A stretch of 64,000 nucleotides of DNA from Saccharicrinis sp050296935 (GCA_050296935.1 JBNKRV010000290.1:1-64000); one strand, 5' to 3'; positions 17,651-26,644 are shown, numbered from the stretch's first letter. The notes: a model not told the origin generated them from the sequence alone. Translations and numbers: made by a program.

Positions 17651-19438
17651 ATGCGTAAATATATAATTGGACTGACAGTACTTATTTCAATAGTTTATTC
17701 TTGTGCAAACCCCGGCTATCCTACAGGAGGCCCCAAAGATGAAACACCACCTAAAATAAGTAAATCGGAACCGGTTAATGGTGCCATGAATTTTAAAAAG
17801 GATGAAGTCATTATTGAATTCGATGAAATTATCAAACTCAATGAAGTAAATCAGAAATTGGTGGTTTCTCCACCACTTAAAAACAGGCCTAAAGTTACTG
17901 CCCGTGCGCAGAAGTTAAGTATTCAGTTTGATGAGGAATTACAAGAAAATACAACCTATACATTAGATTTTGCAGATGCCGTGGAAGACAACAATGAAGG
18001 TAATCCATTGTCATCATTTGTATTTTCGTTTTCTACAGGTGAAGTTGTTGATTCGTTTGCTTTGATGGGAAATTTGTGGGATGCCACAGATCTTACCCCA
18101 ATTGAAGGCGCCATGGTGATGGTACATAAAAACCTGAACGATACTGCTTTTACGCATGATGTACCTGTTCGTCTGGCTAAATCGGATAAAGAAGGATTTT
18201 TTGCCATAAGAAATCTAAGCCCGGGTGAATATCGTATTTATGCCATTGAAGATGCCAATAGAAATTATATGTTTGACCAGCCGGGTGAAAGAATTGCCTG
18301 GTTTGATACCATTGTTTCCCCATCAATGAAATACGTTCCTATGCCGGATACGCTGGATAATGATTCTGTTATGTTTCATGATGAGTTGGTTTATTATCCT
18401 AATGATATTAAGATGTTTATGTTTGAGGAAAAGCCAACTCAACAGTATTTTCTAGGAGAGGAGAGAAAGGATTCTATTCAGATGTCGTTTACATTTAATC
18501 TGCCGGTTGAAGATTTTACCATAAAACCAGTAGATTATCCTGATATTGAAGATTGGGCTATTTTAGAACCTTCGGTTAAAAATGATACCATAAAAGTATG
18601 GATAACAGATAGTGCTGTATATAAAAATGACACCTTGAATGTAGCCTTGAGCTATTTAGGTCAGGATACATTAAATAATCCGGTAATGATTAATGATACA
18701 CTTACCATGTATTACTTTAATATGTCCCCGAAAAAATCCAGGAAAAAGAAGAAAAATGAAAAGGTAAAGGTGAAAACATTAAAATTAGGAAGAACAGTTA
18801 GTCAGCTTGATTTAAATAGAAATTTTAATATTGAAGTGCCAACGCCCATTAAAACTATTGATCAGGATGGATTAAAACTTTACGAGATGGTGGATACTTT
18901 AATGACTGCAGTAGATTATACCTTTACACAGGATTCATTAAATAAACGAAGGTATTCATTAAGTAGAATATGGACTCCGGGGGCAAGGTATGTTTTTGTG
19001 GCGGATTCTGCTTCCATTGAAGATGTTTATGGATTAAAATGCGATTCCATAGGAATTCAGTTTTCTGTTAAAACAATAGATTCGTACGGGGTGATGCTGA
19101 TCAGTATTACTGATCCGGGAACTAATTGGTTGGTTCAATTGTTAAATAGTTCAGGTAAAGTAATTCGTAAAAAGTATGTTCCGGAATCCGGAAAGTTTGG
19201 CTTTCAGTATTTAAAACCAGGTAAATATAACCTGAAATTGGTGATTGATGATAATAAAAACGGAGAATGGGATCCGGGTAAATACGAAGATAAATTACAA
19301 CCTGAGCAAATTATATATTTCCCAGATGAGTTAAATGTGAGAGCCAACTGGGATGTTACTGTACCGTGGAACCCTCATGAGTTTGATATATATGACTTTG
19401 TTTCGAAAAACCGAAAGGAAAAGAAGAAAGGAAAATAA
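17651..19438 (+). CDS. Ig-like domain surface lipoprotein
   Basis: A 595-aa lipoprotein with signal peptide and lipobox VYSCAN (Cys18), followed by GYPTGGPKDETPPK, a motif shared by many Bacteroidota homologues. Residues 30-130 match a bacterial Ig-like (Big_5/SbsA-type) domain. About 135-200 resembles a carboxypeptidase-regulatory-like fold (GMLSPGEYRIYAIEDANRNYMF style: here LSPGEYRIYAIEDANRNY). A similar module ends the protein (LKPGKYNLKLVIDDNKNGEW). The role is unknown, probably envelope assembly or adhesion. It is divergent from the coiled-coil gene and heads a plus-strand trio; the next gene starts 20 bases after its stop. Confidence 0.87.
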   Translation: MRKYIIGLTVLISIVYSCANPGYPTGGPKDETPPKISKSEPVNGAMNFKKDEVIIEFDEIIKLNEVNQKLVVSPPLKNRPKVTARAQKLSIQFDEELQENTTYTLDFADAVEDNNEGNPLSSFVFSFSTGEVVDSFALMGNLWDATDLTPIEGAMVMVHKNLNDTAFTHDVPVRLAKSDKEGFFAIRNLSPGEYRIYAIEDANRNYMFDQPGERIAWFDTIVSPSMKYVPMPDTLDNDSVMFHDELVYYPNDIKMFMFEEKPTQQYFLGEERKDSIQMSFTFNLPVEDFTIKPVDYPDIEDWAILEPSVKNDTIKVWITDSAVYKNDTLNVALSYLGQDTLNNPVMINDTLTMYYFNMSPKKSRKKKKNEKVKVKTLKLGRTVSQLDLNRNFNIEVPTPIKTIDQDGLKLYEMVDTLMTAVDYTFTQDSLNKRRYSLSRIWTPGARYVFVADSASIEDVYGLKCDSIGIQFSVKTIDSYGVMLISITDPGTNWLVQLLNSSGKVIRKKYVPESGKFGFQYLKPGKYNLKLVIDDNKNGEWDPGKYEDKLQPEQIIYFPDELNVRANWDVTVPWNPHEFDIYDFVSKNRKEKKKGK

Positions 19439-19458
19439 GTGTAAACCAAAACTCTTTA

Positions 19459-19773
19459 ATGATGTCAGTACTTGTAAATTTTGCCATGTTTCCTACGGAT
19501 CAGGGTGTTAGTAAAAGCAAACCTGTGAGTAAGGTATTAGAATTTATTAGAAATTCAGGAATCCCATATCAATTGAGTCCTATGGGTACTACTATTGAAA
19601 CAGAAACCATGGAACAGGCACTGGAACTAGTAAATGGTGCCTATAAAGTTTTAGAAGGAGATCATGAGCGGATTTATTCCACCATTACCATTGATGCCCG
19701 CAAAGGCGAAACGGGAAGGATGAAATCTAAAATTGAAGCCATAGAAAATAAAATTGGCAAGGTAAATGCATAG
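19459..19773 (+). CDS. MTH1187/YkoF-like thiamine-binding protein
   Basis: A 104-aa cytosolic protein of the DUF77/MTH1187 family, a ferredoxin-like fold that oligomerises and in some members binds thiamine. The typical pattern is visible: an N-terminal beta strand VLVNFAMFPTDQG, the central GIPYQLSPMGTTIE and the C-terminal RIYSTITIDARKG. It lies 20 bases downstream of the Ig-like lipoprotein gene. Of two consecutive ATG codons at 19459 the second may be the start. thiL is 19 kb away, so no local thiamine operon is seen. Confidence 0.9.
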   Translation: MMSVLVNFAMFPTDQGVSKSKPVSKVLEFIRNSGIPYQLSPMGTTIETETMEQALELVNGAYKVLEGDHERIYSTITIDARKGETGRMKSKIEAIENKIGKVNA

Positions 19774-19828
19774 CATAGATTTAAGTTGTTGGCATAGCTC
19801 AATTGTGCTCTATCTAAATATTTAAAAA

Positions 19829-20653
19829 GTGAATATTAAGTTTTTTTGTATTGCAATTGCATGTATGTTCTTTATTGGTTTAAAGGGTAGAGCGCAATGC
19901 GAAGTCGATAATTTTACCTTTCAGGGCGGAGAAGTGGTTACTTATAATGCATACTATAACTGGCATTTTATCTGGATTAATGCAGGTATCGTTCACTTTT
20001 CTGTACAAGACAGATCTTATAATGGTAACGATGCATGGTTTTTTTCTGCTTATGGGAAAACCTATAAAGGGTACGACACTTTTATGAAGGTTCGGGATAC
20101 CTTTGAAGTTTTTGTGGATAAGCAAAAGTTTCAACCGCTTTTCTTTAACCGGGTAACTAAGGAAGGAAGCACAGAATCTCACCATCAATATTCCTTTGAC
20201 TATAGCAATAATAAAATAGACTCGTATATTAAAAAGGATGGAGCAATAAGCTTCAAAAAGAGTGAACTACAACTCCAGAATTGCACCAATGACGTGCTCA
20301 CGATGGTGTACAAAGCCCGGAATATTGATTTTTCGAAATATAAAAAAAACGATAAAATCCCTATTCGTATGATTGTGGATGGAGAAGTACACGATTTATT
20401 TATTCGTTACCTTGGTAAGGAAGAAATTGAAAATAGAGATGACAGAAGATTCCGATGCCTGAAGTTTTCTCCACTGTTGATTCCGGGTACTATATTTAGT
20501 GCTGGAGAAGATATGACAGTTTGGGTTACTGATGACAAGAGTCGTATTCCTATTGTTGTTGAAGCAAATGTTGTTGTGGGATCGGTAAAGGCTGTGTTTG
20601 TTGATGCTGTTGGTTTACGTAATCCCATTTCTGCTGAGATTCTGGATGATTGA
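19829..20653 (+). CDS. DUF3108 secreted protein
   Basis: A 274-aa protein starting at GTG (19829). It has a signal peptide (MNIKFFCIAIACMFFIGLKGRAQ), then DUF3108: GGEVVTYNAYYNWHFIWINAG, the conserved FDYSNNKID strand and a C-terminal MTVWVTDDKSRIPIVVEA. DUF3108 proteins are periplasmic beta-barrel-like proteins of unknown role. It is the last gene of the plus-strand trio, 55 bases after the MTH1187-like gene. No ATG gives a complete signal peptide, so the GTG start is likely real. Confidence 0.86.
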   Translation: MNIKFFCIAIACMFFIGLKGRAQCEVDNFTFQGGEVVTYNAYYNWHFIWINAGIVHFSVQDRSYNGNDAWFFSAYGKTYKGYDTFMKVRDTFEVFVDKQKFQPLFFNRVTKEGSTESHHQYSFDYSNNKIDSYIKKDGAISFKKSELQLQNCTNDVLTMVYKARNIDFSKYKKNDKIPIRMIVDGEVHDLFIRYLGKEEIENRDDRRFRCLKFSPLLIPGTIFSAGEDMTVWVTDDKSRIPIVVEANVVVGSVKAVFVDAVGLRNPISAEILDD

Positions 20654-20795
20654 ATTGTCTTTTTAATTCCCCGGGTCATTTTATTTCCACTCATAACTTC
20701 CGTCTTCTTGCCGGTTTCAACCTTGTTTATCCGGACTTTATGGATTAATTGTTGATTCCTTACTTCATACTTTATAACTTTAACTCTGATTATGT

Positions 20796-21092
20796 ATTAG
20801 AATTTCTTAATAACCTGAGTTCGATATAAAATTAATGGCTCAAATCGCTTATAAATATTGAGTTTCAAGGAATGTTTGCGAAAGCATAGCGGGCTATGGT
20901 AAGCAAATATGACGCAGAAAATCAGTATTTATAAGTGACATTCATAGCTTTTCAGTAAATAATCGATTTACGGCTCTAAATTTTATCACCATAGCTCGCT
21001 ATGTCTCAAAAATTTATATTGTAATTCAATCATTTACTGAATTTTGAGCTCGCTAATTTTAATCGAACTCAGGTTATTAATGAAATTCTAAT
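20796..21092. repeat. Family A composite palindromic element, full copy
   Basis: The core runs from CCTGAGTTCGAT at 20814 to ATCGAACTCAGG at 21073. The inverted match extends outward: ATTAGAATTTCTTAATAA on the left pairs with TTATTAATGAAATTCTAAT on the right. Inside are two palindromic units, with centres CATAGCGGGCTATG (about 20885) and CATAGCTCGCTATG (about 20990). The left unit recurs at 1-135 and the right unit resembles 38105-38260. There is no coding capacity. It lies between a plus-strand gene end and the terminator of a minus-strand gene. Confidence 0.85.
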
Positions 21093-21122
21093 CCGGGTTT
21101 TAAAAATATTTTTTTCGGAATT

Positions 21123-21162
21123 AAAAAAAAGCAGCTTTAAAATATTAAAGCTGCTTTTTTTT
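21123..21162. terminator. Bidirectional intrinsic terminator
   Basis: Eight A, then GCAGCTTTAA, loop AATA, the exact complement, and eight T. The symmetry makes it usable from both strands. It ends the minus-strand DUF2795 gene, whose stop is 18 bases away. Confidence 0.92.
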
Positions 21163-21179
21163 CTCTTTTGTTCCCTGGT

Positions 21180-21401
21180 TTAGTATTCATCCTCGTTAAA
21201 GAAGAAATCATCTTTACTTGGATAATCAGGCCATATATCTTCAATACTCTCGTAAATATCCCCTTCGTCCTCGATTTCCTGAAGATTTTCAATAACCTCT
21301 AGTGGTGCTCCAGAACGAATTGCAAAGTCAATAAGTTCATCCTTTGAAGCTGGCCAGGGTGCATCCTCTAGTTTAGATGCTAATTCAAGTGTCCAATACA
21401 T
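21180..21401 (-). CDS. DUF2795 small protein
   Basis: A 73-aa acidic protein. The sequence MYWTLELASKLEDAPWPASK and the following DELIDFAIRSGAPLEVIENL match the DUF2795 fold, a small helical domain. The C-terminus is strongly acidic (EDEGDIYESIEDIW). Function unknown. It is near-universal in Bacteroidota, usually as a single gene. It sits between the cobalamin adenosyltransferase gene and a strong terminator. Confidence 0.88.
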   Translation of the reverse strand: MYWTLELASKLEDAPWPASKDELIDFAIRSGAPLEVIENLQEIEDEGDIYESIEDIWPDYPSKDDFFFNEDEY

Positions 21402-21476
21402 ACCCTGTAAATTTAAATAATATGTTTAATAATACTTATTCTATATTTTCTGCGAATATAAAAAAAAAGTAAAGAC

Positions 21477-22037
21477 TTACAAGTCAGGAATCCAAGGAAT
21501 TTCATTTGTTTTAAATTGTTTTGATAAAAATCTGGAAAGAACAAATAAATAATCTGATAACCTGTTGATATATTTTATTACCCAGGAACTAACTTCAGTG
21601 CCCTCGGCCATGGCTAAAATTCTTCGCTCAGCCCTTCTGCATATCGTTCTGGAAATATGACAATAACTGATGCACGGATGACCTCCCGGAAGCAAGAAAT
21701 GAGTCATCACAGGTAATTCACTATCCATTTTATCCATGGCTATCTCTAATGACTCTATGATTTTTTCATCATAATCCATCTTATCGCGCAAATCAGCCAC
21801 ATTGGCATCTGTTGCCAAATAGGCTCCTATTACAAATAATTTGTTCTGGATATCTATTATCTGCTTCTCACTTTCATCGTCAATATCAAATGACCTGATC
21901 ATTCCAATGAAAGTATTCAATTCATCAACGGTTCCGTATGCCTCAAGTCTGACATCTTGCTTCGAAACACGGGTTCCTCCTATTAAACTTGTTTTACCTC
22001 TATCTCCTGTTTTTGTATAAACCTGACTTTTACTCAT
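21477..22037 (-). CDS. Cob(I)alamin adenosyltransferase, PduO type
   Basis: Transfers the adenosyl group of ATP to cob(I)alamin to make coenzyme B12. The 186-aa protein has the PduO-type N-terminus TKTGDRGKTSLIGGTRVSK (ATP-binding), EAYGTVDELNTFIG and the SRTICRRAER signature. The length is normal. No B12-dependent enzyme or other cob gene is adjacent. DUF2795 follows 75 bases downstream. Confidence 0.95.
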   Translation of the reverse strand: MSKSQVYTKTGDRGKTSLIGGTRVSKQDVRLEAYGTVDELNTFIGMIRSFDIDDESEKQIIDIQNKLFVIGAYLATDANVADLRDKMDYDEKIIESLEIAMDKMDSELPVMTHFLLPGGHPCISYCHISRTICRRAERRILAMAEGTEVSSWVIKYINRLSDYLFVLSRFLSKQFKTNEIPWIPDL

Positions 22038-22117
22038 TGCTAAAAGCTAAAATTGTTAGTATTATTCAACATTAAATACTCTAATAACCTGAATTCATCA
22101 CATTACATACGTAGTTC

Positions 22118-22157
22118 ACTGAGGATATTCAAATAAGATCAATTGAATATCCTCAGT
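22118..22157. repeat. 15-bp perfect inverted repeat
   Basis: ACTGAGGATATTCAA and its exact complement surround a 10-base loop. No T run follows, so it is not a typical intrinsic terminator. It sits about 80 bases upstream of the adenosyltransferase start and about 105 bases after the ABC ATPase stop. It could end the ATPase transcript or serve as an operator. A family A-like motif TAATAACCTGAATTC lies just beside it at 22082. Confidence 0.6.
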
Positions 22158-22263
22158 AAAACACTCGTTAATTGCTATTTAATGATTGTTAAAAAAGCAT
22201 TTGAAGTTTCTCTTAATAGAAACTTATTGCAGAAAGAACATATAATATATAAAATTGTTGACT

Positions 22264-22980
22264 TTATTGAGCCTCCTGAGGTATCTGAACATCCTCATTT
22301 ATCTTATCAGACTCCACTACACCATCTCTCAACCGAATAATTCTATGCGCATGCAAAGCAATATCTTCCTCGTGAGTCACTAAAATAATTGTATTTCCCA
22401 TGGCATGAATCTCACCAAACAAATTCATAATATCTACTGATGTTTTTGAATCCAGATTTCCAGTGGGTTCATCTGCCAATATAATGGAAGGGTTATTAAT
22501 TAATGCCCTGGCAACGGCAACCCTTTGTCGCTGACCTCCGGATAATTCATTGGGTTTATGTAAAGCTCTGTCTGATAAACCCACTTTTTTTATGGCATCC
22601 TCACCTCGCTTCAATCGTTCCTCCTTTGCTATTCCTGCATAAATTAGTGGTAACATTGTGTTTTCCAAAGCCGAATAACGTGGAAGTAAATTAAAAGTCT
22701 GAAATACAAATCCTATTTCTTTATTCCGGATTTCAGCCAATTTATCATCACTTAAGTGACTCACATCTGTTCCATTTAAAATGTAACTTCCTCCTGTTGG
22801 TGTATCCAGGGCTCCAATGACATTCATTAGTGTTGATTTACCAGAACCTGAAGGTCCCATAATAGCTACGTACTCTCCTTTTTCAATACTTAAATCCACA
22901 CCTCGTAACGCTTTCACTACCTGGGTTCCTACCTGATAATGTTTAGTAATTCCTTTAATTTCAATTACATTTTCTTGCAT
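22264..22980 (-). CDS. ABC transporter ATP-binding protein, LolD/MacB type
   Basis: A 238-aa ATPase with Walker A GPSGSGKSTLMN near 42, Q-loop VFQTFNLLPRYSALEN, signature LSGGQRQRVAVARAL, Walker B ILADEPTGNLDS and switch histidine LVTHEED. The overall sequence matches ATPases that pair with MacB/LolE-type FtsX-like permeases for lipoprotein, peptide or drug export. No permease gene lies next to it, so it must be assembled with one encoded elsewhere. The C-terminal 15 residues (VESDKINEDVQIPQEAQ) are a poorly conserved tail. Confidence 0.92.
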   Translation of the reverse strand: MQENVIEIKGITKHYQVGTQVVKALRGVDLSIEKGEYVAIMGPSGSGKSTLMNVIGALDTPTGGSYILNGTDVSHLSDDKLAEIRNKEIGFVFQTFNLLPRYSALENTMLPLIYAGIAKEERLKRGEDAIKKVGLSDRALHKPNELSGGQRQRVAVARALINNPSIILADEPTGNLDSKTSVDIMNLFGEIHAMGNTIILVTHEEDIALHAHRIIRLRDGVVESDKINEDVQIPQEAQ

Positions 22981-23068
22981 AGTATTTCCTGAATCTGGTT
23001 TTTAAATAAAGATCATTTTATACCCACTAATAACAATAACCTGATATGTGTAAATATATTGCTCATAT

Positions 23069-23860
23069 CTAAGGCCATCTGATCATATAATGTTGCTTTT
23101 TAACTTCTTTTTTTATTATAGCAATCCCAAAATAAAACAAATCGAATGAAACCGACACCTGGGAGTGCCTGACAATTTCTTTCCATGCATCGGTCATTCC
23201 TTTGGACCAATATATATCATCAAAAATAAAAAGAGCTGATGAGGATGCTTTTTCTAAACACATAATAAAGTAATCCAGCGTTACCTGATAATCATGATGC
23301 CCGTCGAAATACACCATGTCAACATTTTCTATTTGATTCAAAATGCCCGGTAACACATCTTTAAAATCACCAACATATGAATGGATATTTGAAATATTTG
23401 TTTTATCAAAATTTTTTCGGGCAGCCTCTGCAATATTCGGACAACCTTCAATTGTATATAATGCTGATTGCGAATTGGGCATGGCTAGATACATACTTCC
23501 AATACCCAGAGAAGTACCCAATTCAATAATATTATGTGGTTTAAAATAATTAACCAAACGGGATATTAACTCTCCCTGTTGCTTTGATGTGGCATTATAT
23601 TTTACCAGGTTTTTAATACTCCTGACATTGCTCTTAAACTTTTTTGAGCCGGCACCAAAATCATTAACTTTAATTTCTTCATCCGACAACAAAAGATCTT
23701 CACGCAATTCATCTATCACATCAAAATGATAAAATTTGTGCTTTTCGTAAAATAAATGACGAACTAAATAAAATGCGAAAGGTGGATGAATACGATGCCC
23801 CCTTCTGTAACCAGCTTTACTTAAGTATTTTAGATAGGATTTTAATTGAAACCAGTTCAC
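23069..23860 (-). CDS. Class I SAM-dependent O-methyltransferase-like protein
   Basis: A 263-aa protein with the SAM-binding motif NIIELGTSLGIGSMYLA around 112, an acidic loop TIEGCP, and a later VDMVYFDGHHDY...FIFDDIYWSKGMTDAW region. This matches the Methyltransferase_24 group, which includes catechol-like O-methyltransferases. The N-terminal 75 residues (RGHRIHPPFAFYLVRHLFY) are an extra conserved region in Bacteroidota homologues. The substrate is unknown. The downstream neighbour is the ABC ATPase, 88 bases away. Confidence 0.85.
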   Translation of the reverse strand: MNWFQLKSYLKYLSKAGYRRGHRIHPPFAFYLVRHLFYEKHKFYHFDVIDELREDLLLSDEEIKVNDFGAGSKKFKSNVRSIKNLVKYNATSKQQGELISRLVNYFKPHNIIELGTSLGIGSMYLAMPNSQSALYTIEGCPNIAEAARKNFDKTNISNIHSYVGDFKDVLPGILNQIENVDMVYFDGHHDYQVTLDYFIMCLEKASSSALFIFDDIYWSKGMTDAWKEIVRHSQVSVSFDLFYFGIAIIKKEVKKQHYMIRWP

Positions 23861-24014
23861 GTGTAATGTTTTGTTGCAAAGATAAATGAATAGTTAAGTG
23901 TCACAAATTTCAGATAAACGCAAACACAAAATGTATAAAAATAAGTTGCGAATACTACAAGAATTATATCCGGATATATTTTCAGAACTCTAATTTTAAG
24001 AAATACATATTATA

Positions 24015-24809
24015 TCATTCCTTCTGCAATTCTTTGAATTCACTCAAAACAAACCTTTTAATAACTTTTATGGCCTCCTTATACCCCACTTCAATTAACT
24101 CATCTATTTTAGAATAGTCCCAGGTTGCAAATTCAACTATTGAACGTGGTTCGATAAAAAAATCACAATAATTCCGACTTCTCCATACATTCTGAGCTAT
24201 AGCCAAACTAAAAACTCTATCTGCTACTTGCTTTGCAGAGTCAATTTTTTCGATCCTGTCCAAAGGCATCATATTTGAGCCAAAAATATAATCGCTATCT
24301 CCAACCAGTGTTTCTGTTGGTAAATTATTAAAAAGGCCTCCGTCTATATAACTAAAACCATTTATTGTTACCGGGGTAAACAATAAAGGAACACTGGCAC
24401 TAGCAATAACATATTCCAACAAATTGGTTCCTTTATTCACCATTTCTCCTTTACCTTTATTCAGGTTTGATATACTTACTGAAAATTGTTTTTCAAGTTT
24501 AGAAAAGTCATTATGCTTTACATATTTATACAATATATCCTTTACTCTATCCAAACTTAATAACCCTCCACTAAACCATTCAATTTTAAACCATTTATAA
24601 ATTTTTTCTTCTTTTAAAATCCGAGCTATTTCATCTGATGAATATCCTGATGCATATAACACCCCAACTATAGCACCCATACTGGCACCGGATACTTTTT
24701 GAAAATCTATTTTATACTCTTCAAATGCTTTTAATACACCAATATGAGCAATACCTCGTGCCCCACCTCCACTAAGTGCTATTCCATTAATTCTTGAATC
24801 CATGTACAT
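24015..24809 (-). CDS. Patatin-like phospholipase
   Basis: Serine acyl hydrolase with a Ser-Asp dyad. The 264-aa protein shows the oxyanion-hole motif GGGARG near 15-20, the nucleophile elbow GASMG (about 41-45) and the YIDGGLFNNLP motif that carries the catalytic Asp. It has no signal peptide or membrane anchor and resembles the RssA/YlbK subgroup. Start 24809 or the second Met, 24803, are both possible. It is a single gene followed by about 150 bases before the methyltransferase gene. Confidence 0.93.
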   Translation of the reverse strand: MYMDSRINGIALSGGGARGIAHIGVLKAFEEYKIDFQKVSGASMGAIVGVLYASGYSSDEIARILKEEKIYKWFKIEWFSGGLLSLDRVKDILYKYVKHNDFSKLEKQFSVSISNLNKGKGEMVNKGTNLLEYVIASASVPLLFTPVTINGFSYIDGGLFNNLPTETLVGDSDYIFGSNMMPLDRIEKIDSAKQVADRVFSLAIAQNVWRSRNYCDFFIEPRSIVEFATWDYSKIDELIEVGYKEAIKVIKRFVLSEFKELQKE

Positions 24810-25201
24810 TTTTTTTATCAGGAGTAATTCTAATTTCCGGTGATATTTCTTTTCATATACAAAATAGTATAGTCACCCGATTTTTAATAGAAGTACATTT
24901 AGTAATCAACATTTTTAATATCATTTGATTTTAATGTACTTAATATAATGAATGACCAGCGTAAGTTAAGACTTTAACACGGATTTATATAAGAAATTTG
25001 CTTTGAACATTGAAAATTTGACAAAAAAGATTCCAGAAAACTGAGACATAACTTGTTCCGATCCAATTATCAGGAGCATCGCTCTGGTGCATGGAGGTGA
25101 GTCTTGTTTTTATGATTTTCAAGGGAAAATAAGATTTATAAAGCAATAGTAGGATTAAATAATTTTATATCCTGAAAATCATTTAACCAACTTATATCCT
25201 A
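24810..25201. other. Intergenic region, no gene seen
   Basis: About 390 AT-rich bases between the divergent patatin and purT genes. I see no gene. An inverted repeat AAGTACATT...AATGTACTT spans 24891-24941. A second weak pair, ATGATTTTCA and TGAAAATCAT, spans about 25117-25183. Neither has a T run. Confidence 0.5.
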
Positions 25202-25231
25202 TTTGAATTATAGAATAAAAACCTAATTTTG
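25202..25231 (+). promoter_or_regulatory. Candidate promoter of purT
   Basis: TTTG at 25202-25205 and TAATTTTG at 25224-25231 are separated by 18 bases. This fits the Bacteroidota -33/-7 consensus (TTTG and TAnnTTTG). The expected start of transcription is about 20-25 bases before the purT ATG. Confidence 0.6.
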
Positions 25232-25261
25232 TGGCTTTAAATTTATTATACCCAATCAATA

Positions 25262-26458
25262 ATGAATAAAACATCAAACGCTGTGTTAGGCACCCCTCTA
25301 TCTCCAACTGCCACCAAAGTTATTATGCTAGGTTCAGGTGAATTAGGTAAAGAAGTTGTGATAGAACTTCAACGTTACGGAGTTGAAGTGATCGCTATTG
25401 ACAAATATAAAAACGCACCTGCTATGCAAGTGGCACACAGGAGCTATGAGGTATCAATGCTCGACGGTGAGTCTTTGGCTAAAATAATCAGAGACGAGAA
25501 ACCGGATTATATTATTCCTGAAGTAGAGGCTATAGCAACTGAAACTTTGATTGAATTGGAAAAAGAAGGTTTCAATGTGATTCCAACAGCCAATGCCACC
25601 AAATTGACTATGAACAGAGAAGGCATCAGAACTTTGGCTGCAGAGGAACTTGGATTAAAGACTTCTCCATACAAATTTGCAGGTACAAAAGAGGAGTTTG
25701 AAGCAGGTATTGGTGAGATCGGTTTTCCATGTGTGGTAAAACCGATTATGAGCTCTTCCGGAAAAGGACAAAGTGTTGTTAAGAGCAATGATGACATTGA
25801 CTATTCCTGGAAATATGCTTTGGAAGGAGCCCGTGGGAATAGTGATCGCGTTATTATTGAAGGTTTTGTTGACTTTGATTATGAAATCACACTGCTTACC
25901 ATAAGCCATGTGGATGGGATTTCATTTTGTGCTCCAATTGGTCACCGCCAGGAAGGTGGGGATTATCAGGAATCATGGCAACCTCAGCCCATGAGCGAAA
26001 AAGCCCTTAAAGATGCTCAGTTCATTGCTGAGAAGGTAGTTAAAGCCCTTGGAGGAAGAGGACTATTTGGTGTTGAATTCTTTATCAAGGGGGATGAAGT
26101 ATATTTTAGTGAACTGTCTCCTCGTCCACATGATACCGGAATGGTTACAATGATTTCACAAGATCTGAGTGAATTCGCATTACATGTGAGAGCCATATTA
26201 GGACTACCTATACCAAATATCGTACAGCATTCACCTGCTGCAAGTAGTGTTATTATGGTTAAAGGCGATTCTACTCAGGTTACTTTTTCCGGGCTGGAAC
26301 AAGCACTTAGTGAACCTGATACACAAATTCGCTTATTTGGAAAGCCGGAAGTACAAGGTGAAAGAAGAATGGGTGTTTGTTTAGCTCGTGGTGAATCCAT
26401 TGATTCAGCTCGTGACAAAGCCAACAAAGCAAGTAAGTCAATCAAAATTAAGCTATAA
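25262..26458 (+). CDS. purT: Phosphoribosylglycinamide formyltransferase 2
   Basis: Formate-dependent GAR transformylase of purine synthesis, an ATP-grasp enzyme. The 398-aa protein shows the N-terminal VIMLGSGELGKEVVIELQRYG, the grasp loop VVKPIMSSSGKGQS, the metal-binding VEFFIKGDEVYFSELSPRPHDTGMV and the C-terminal LFGKPEVQGERRMGVCLARG, all typical of PurT. Length is normal. It has its own promoter and a hairpin follows it, so it is probably a single-gene unit. Formate supply is not encoded here. Confidence 0.96.
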   Translation: MNKTSNAVLGTPLSPTATKVIMLGSGELGKEVVIELQRYGVEVIAIDKYKNAPAMQVAHRSYEVSMLDGESLAKIIRDEKPDYIIPEVEAIATETLIELEKEGFNVIPTANATKLTMNREGIRTLAAEELGLKTSPYKFAGTKEEFEAGIGEIGFPCVVKPIMSSSGKGQSVVKSNDDIDYSWKYALEGARGNSDRVIIEGFVDFDYEITLLTISHVDGISFCAPIGHRQEGGDYQESWQPQPMSEKALKDAQFIAEKVVKALGGRGLFGVEFFIKGDEVYFSELSPRPHDTGMVTMISQDLSEFALHVRAILGLPIPNIVQHSPAASSVIMVKGDSTQVTFSGLEQALSEPDTQIRLFGKPEVQGERRMGVCLARGESIDSARDKANKASKSIKIKL

Positions 26459-26475
26459 TTATACAATAGAGATAG

Positions 26476-26518
26476 GCCTGGAGAAATGTCAGAGATAAAA
26501 CGCTCTATATTTCTCCGG
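26476..26518 (+). terminator. Possible hairpin terminator after purT
   Basis: CCTGGAGAAAT pairs with ATTTCTCCGGG (11 bp with one wobble) around a 21-base loop that can itself pair (AGAG/CTCT). It is followed by AAAAAA rather than T, so the plus-strand terminator is imperfect. Confidence 0.35.
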
Positions 26519-26580
26519 GAAAAAACCTTCTCTTTTACTCACAAAACTGCAATATAGCCTCTCTGGTGTATTTGCATCCC

Positions 26581-26611
26581 TTGCAGTATAACTTAGAATC
26601 TAGTATTTTTG
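26581..26611 (+). promoter_or_regulatory. Candidate promoter of recG
   Basis: TTG at 26581-26583, a 20-base spacer, then TATTTTTG at 26604-26611. The fit to the Bacteroidota consensus is good. The recG ATG is 33 bases further on. Confidence 0.5.
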
Positions 26612-26644
26612 GCTTTCCATTTCGTACAATATCAAATTATTTAA

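Noticed and set aside
22038..22263. Cobalamin riboswitch upstream of the adenosyltransferase gene
   Set aside because: The spacer is too short and lacks the B12-box; only a simple 15-bp inverted repeat is present.
24810..25261. Possible small RNA or gene between the patatin and purT genes
   Set aside because: Only weak inverted repeats, no T run and no conserved frame; not enough to call.
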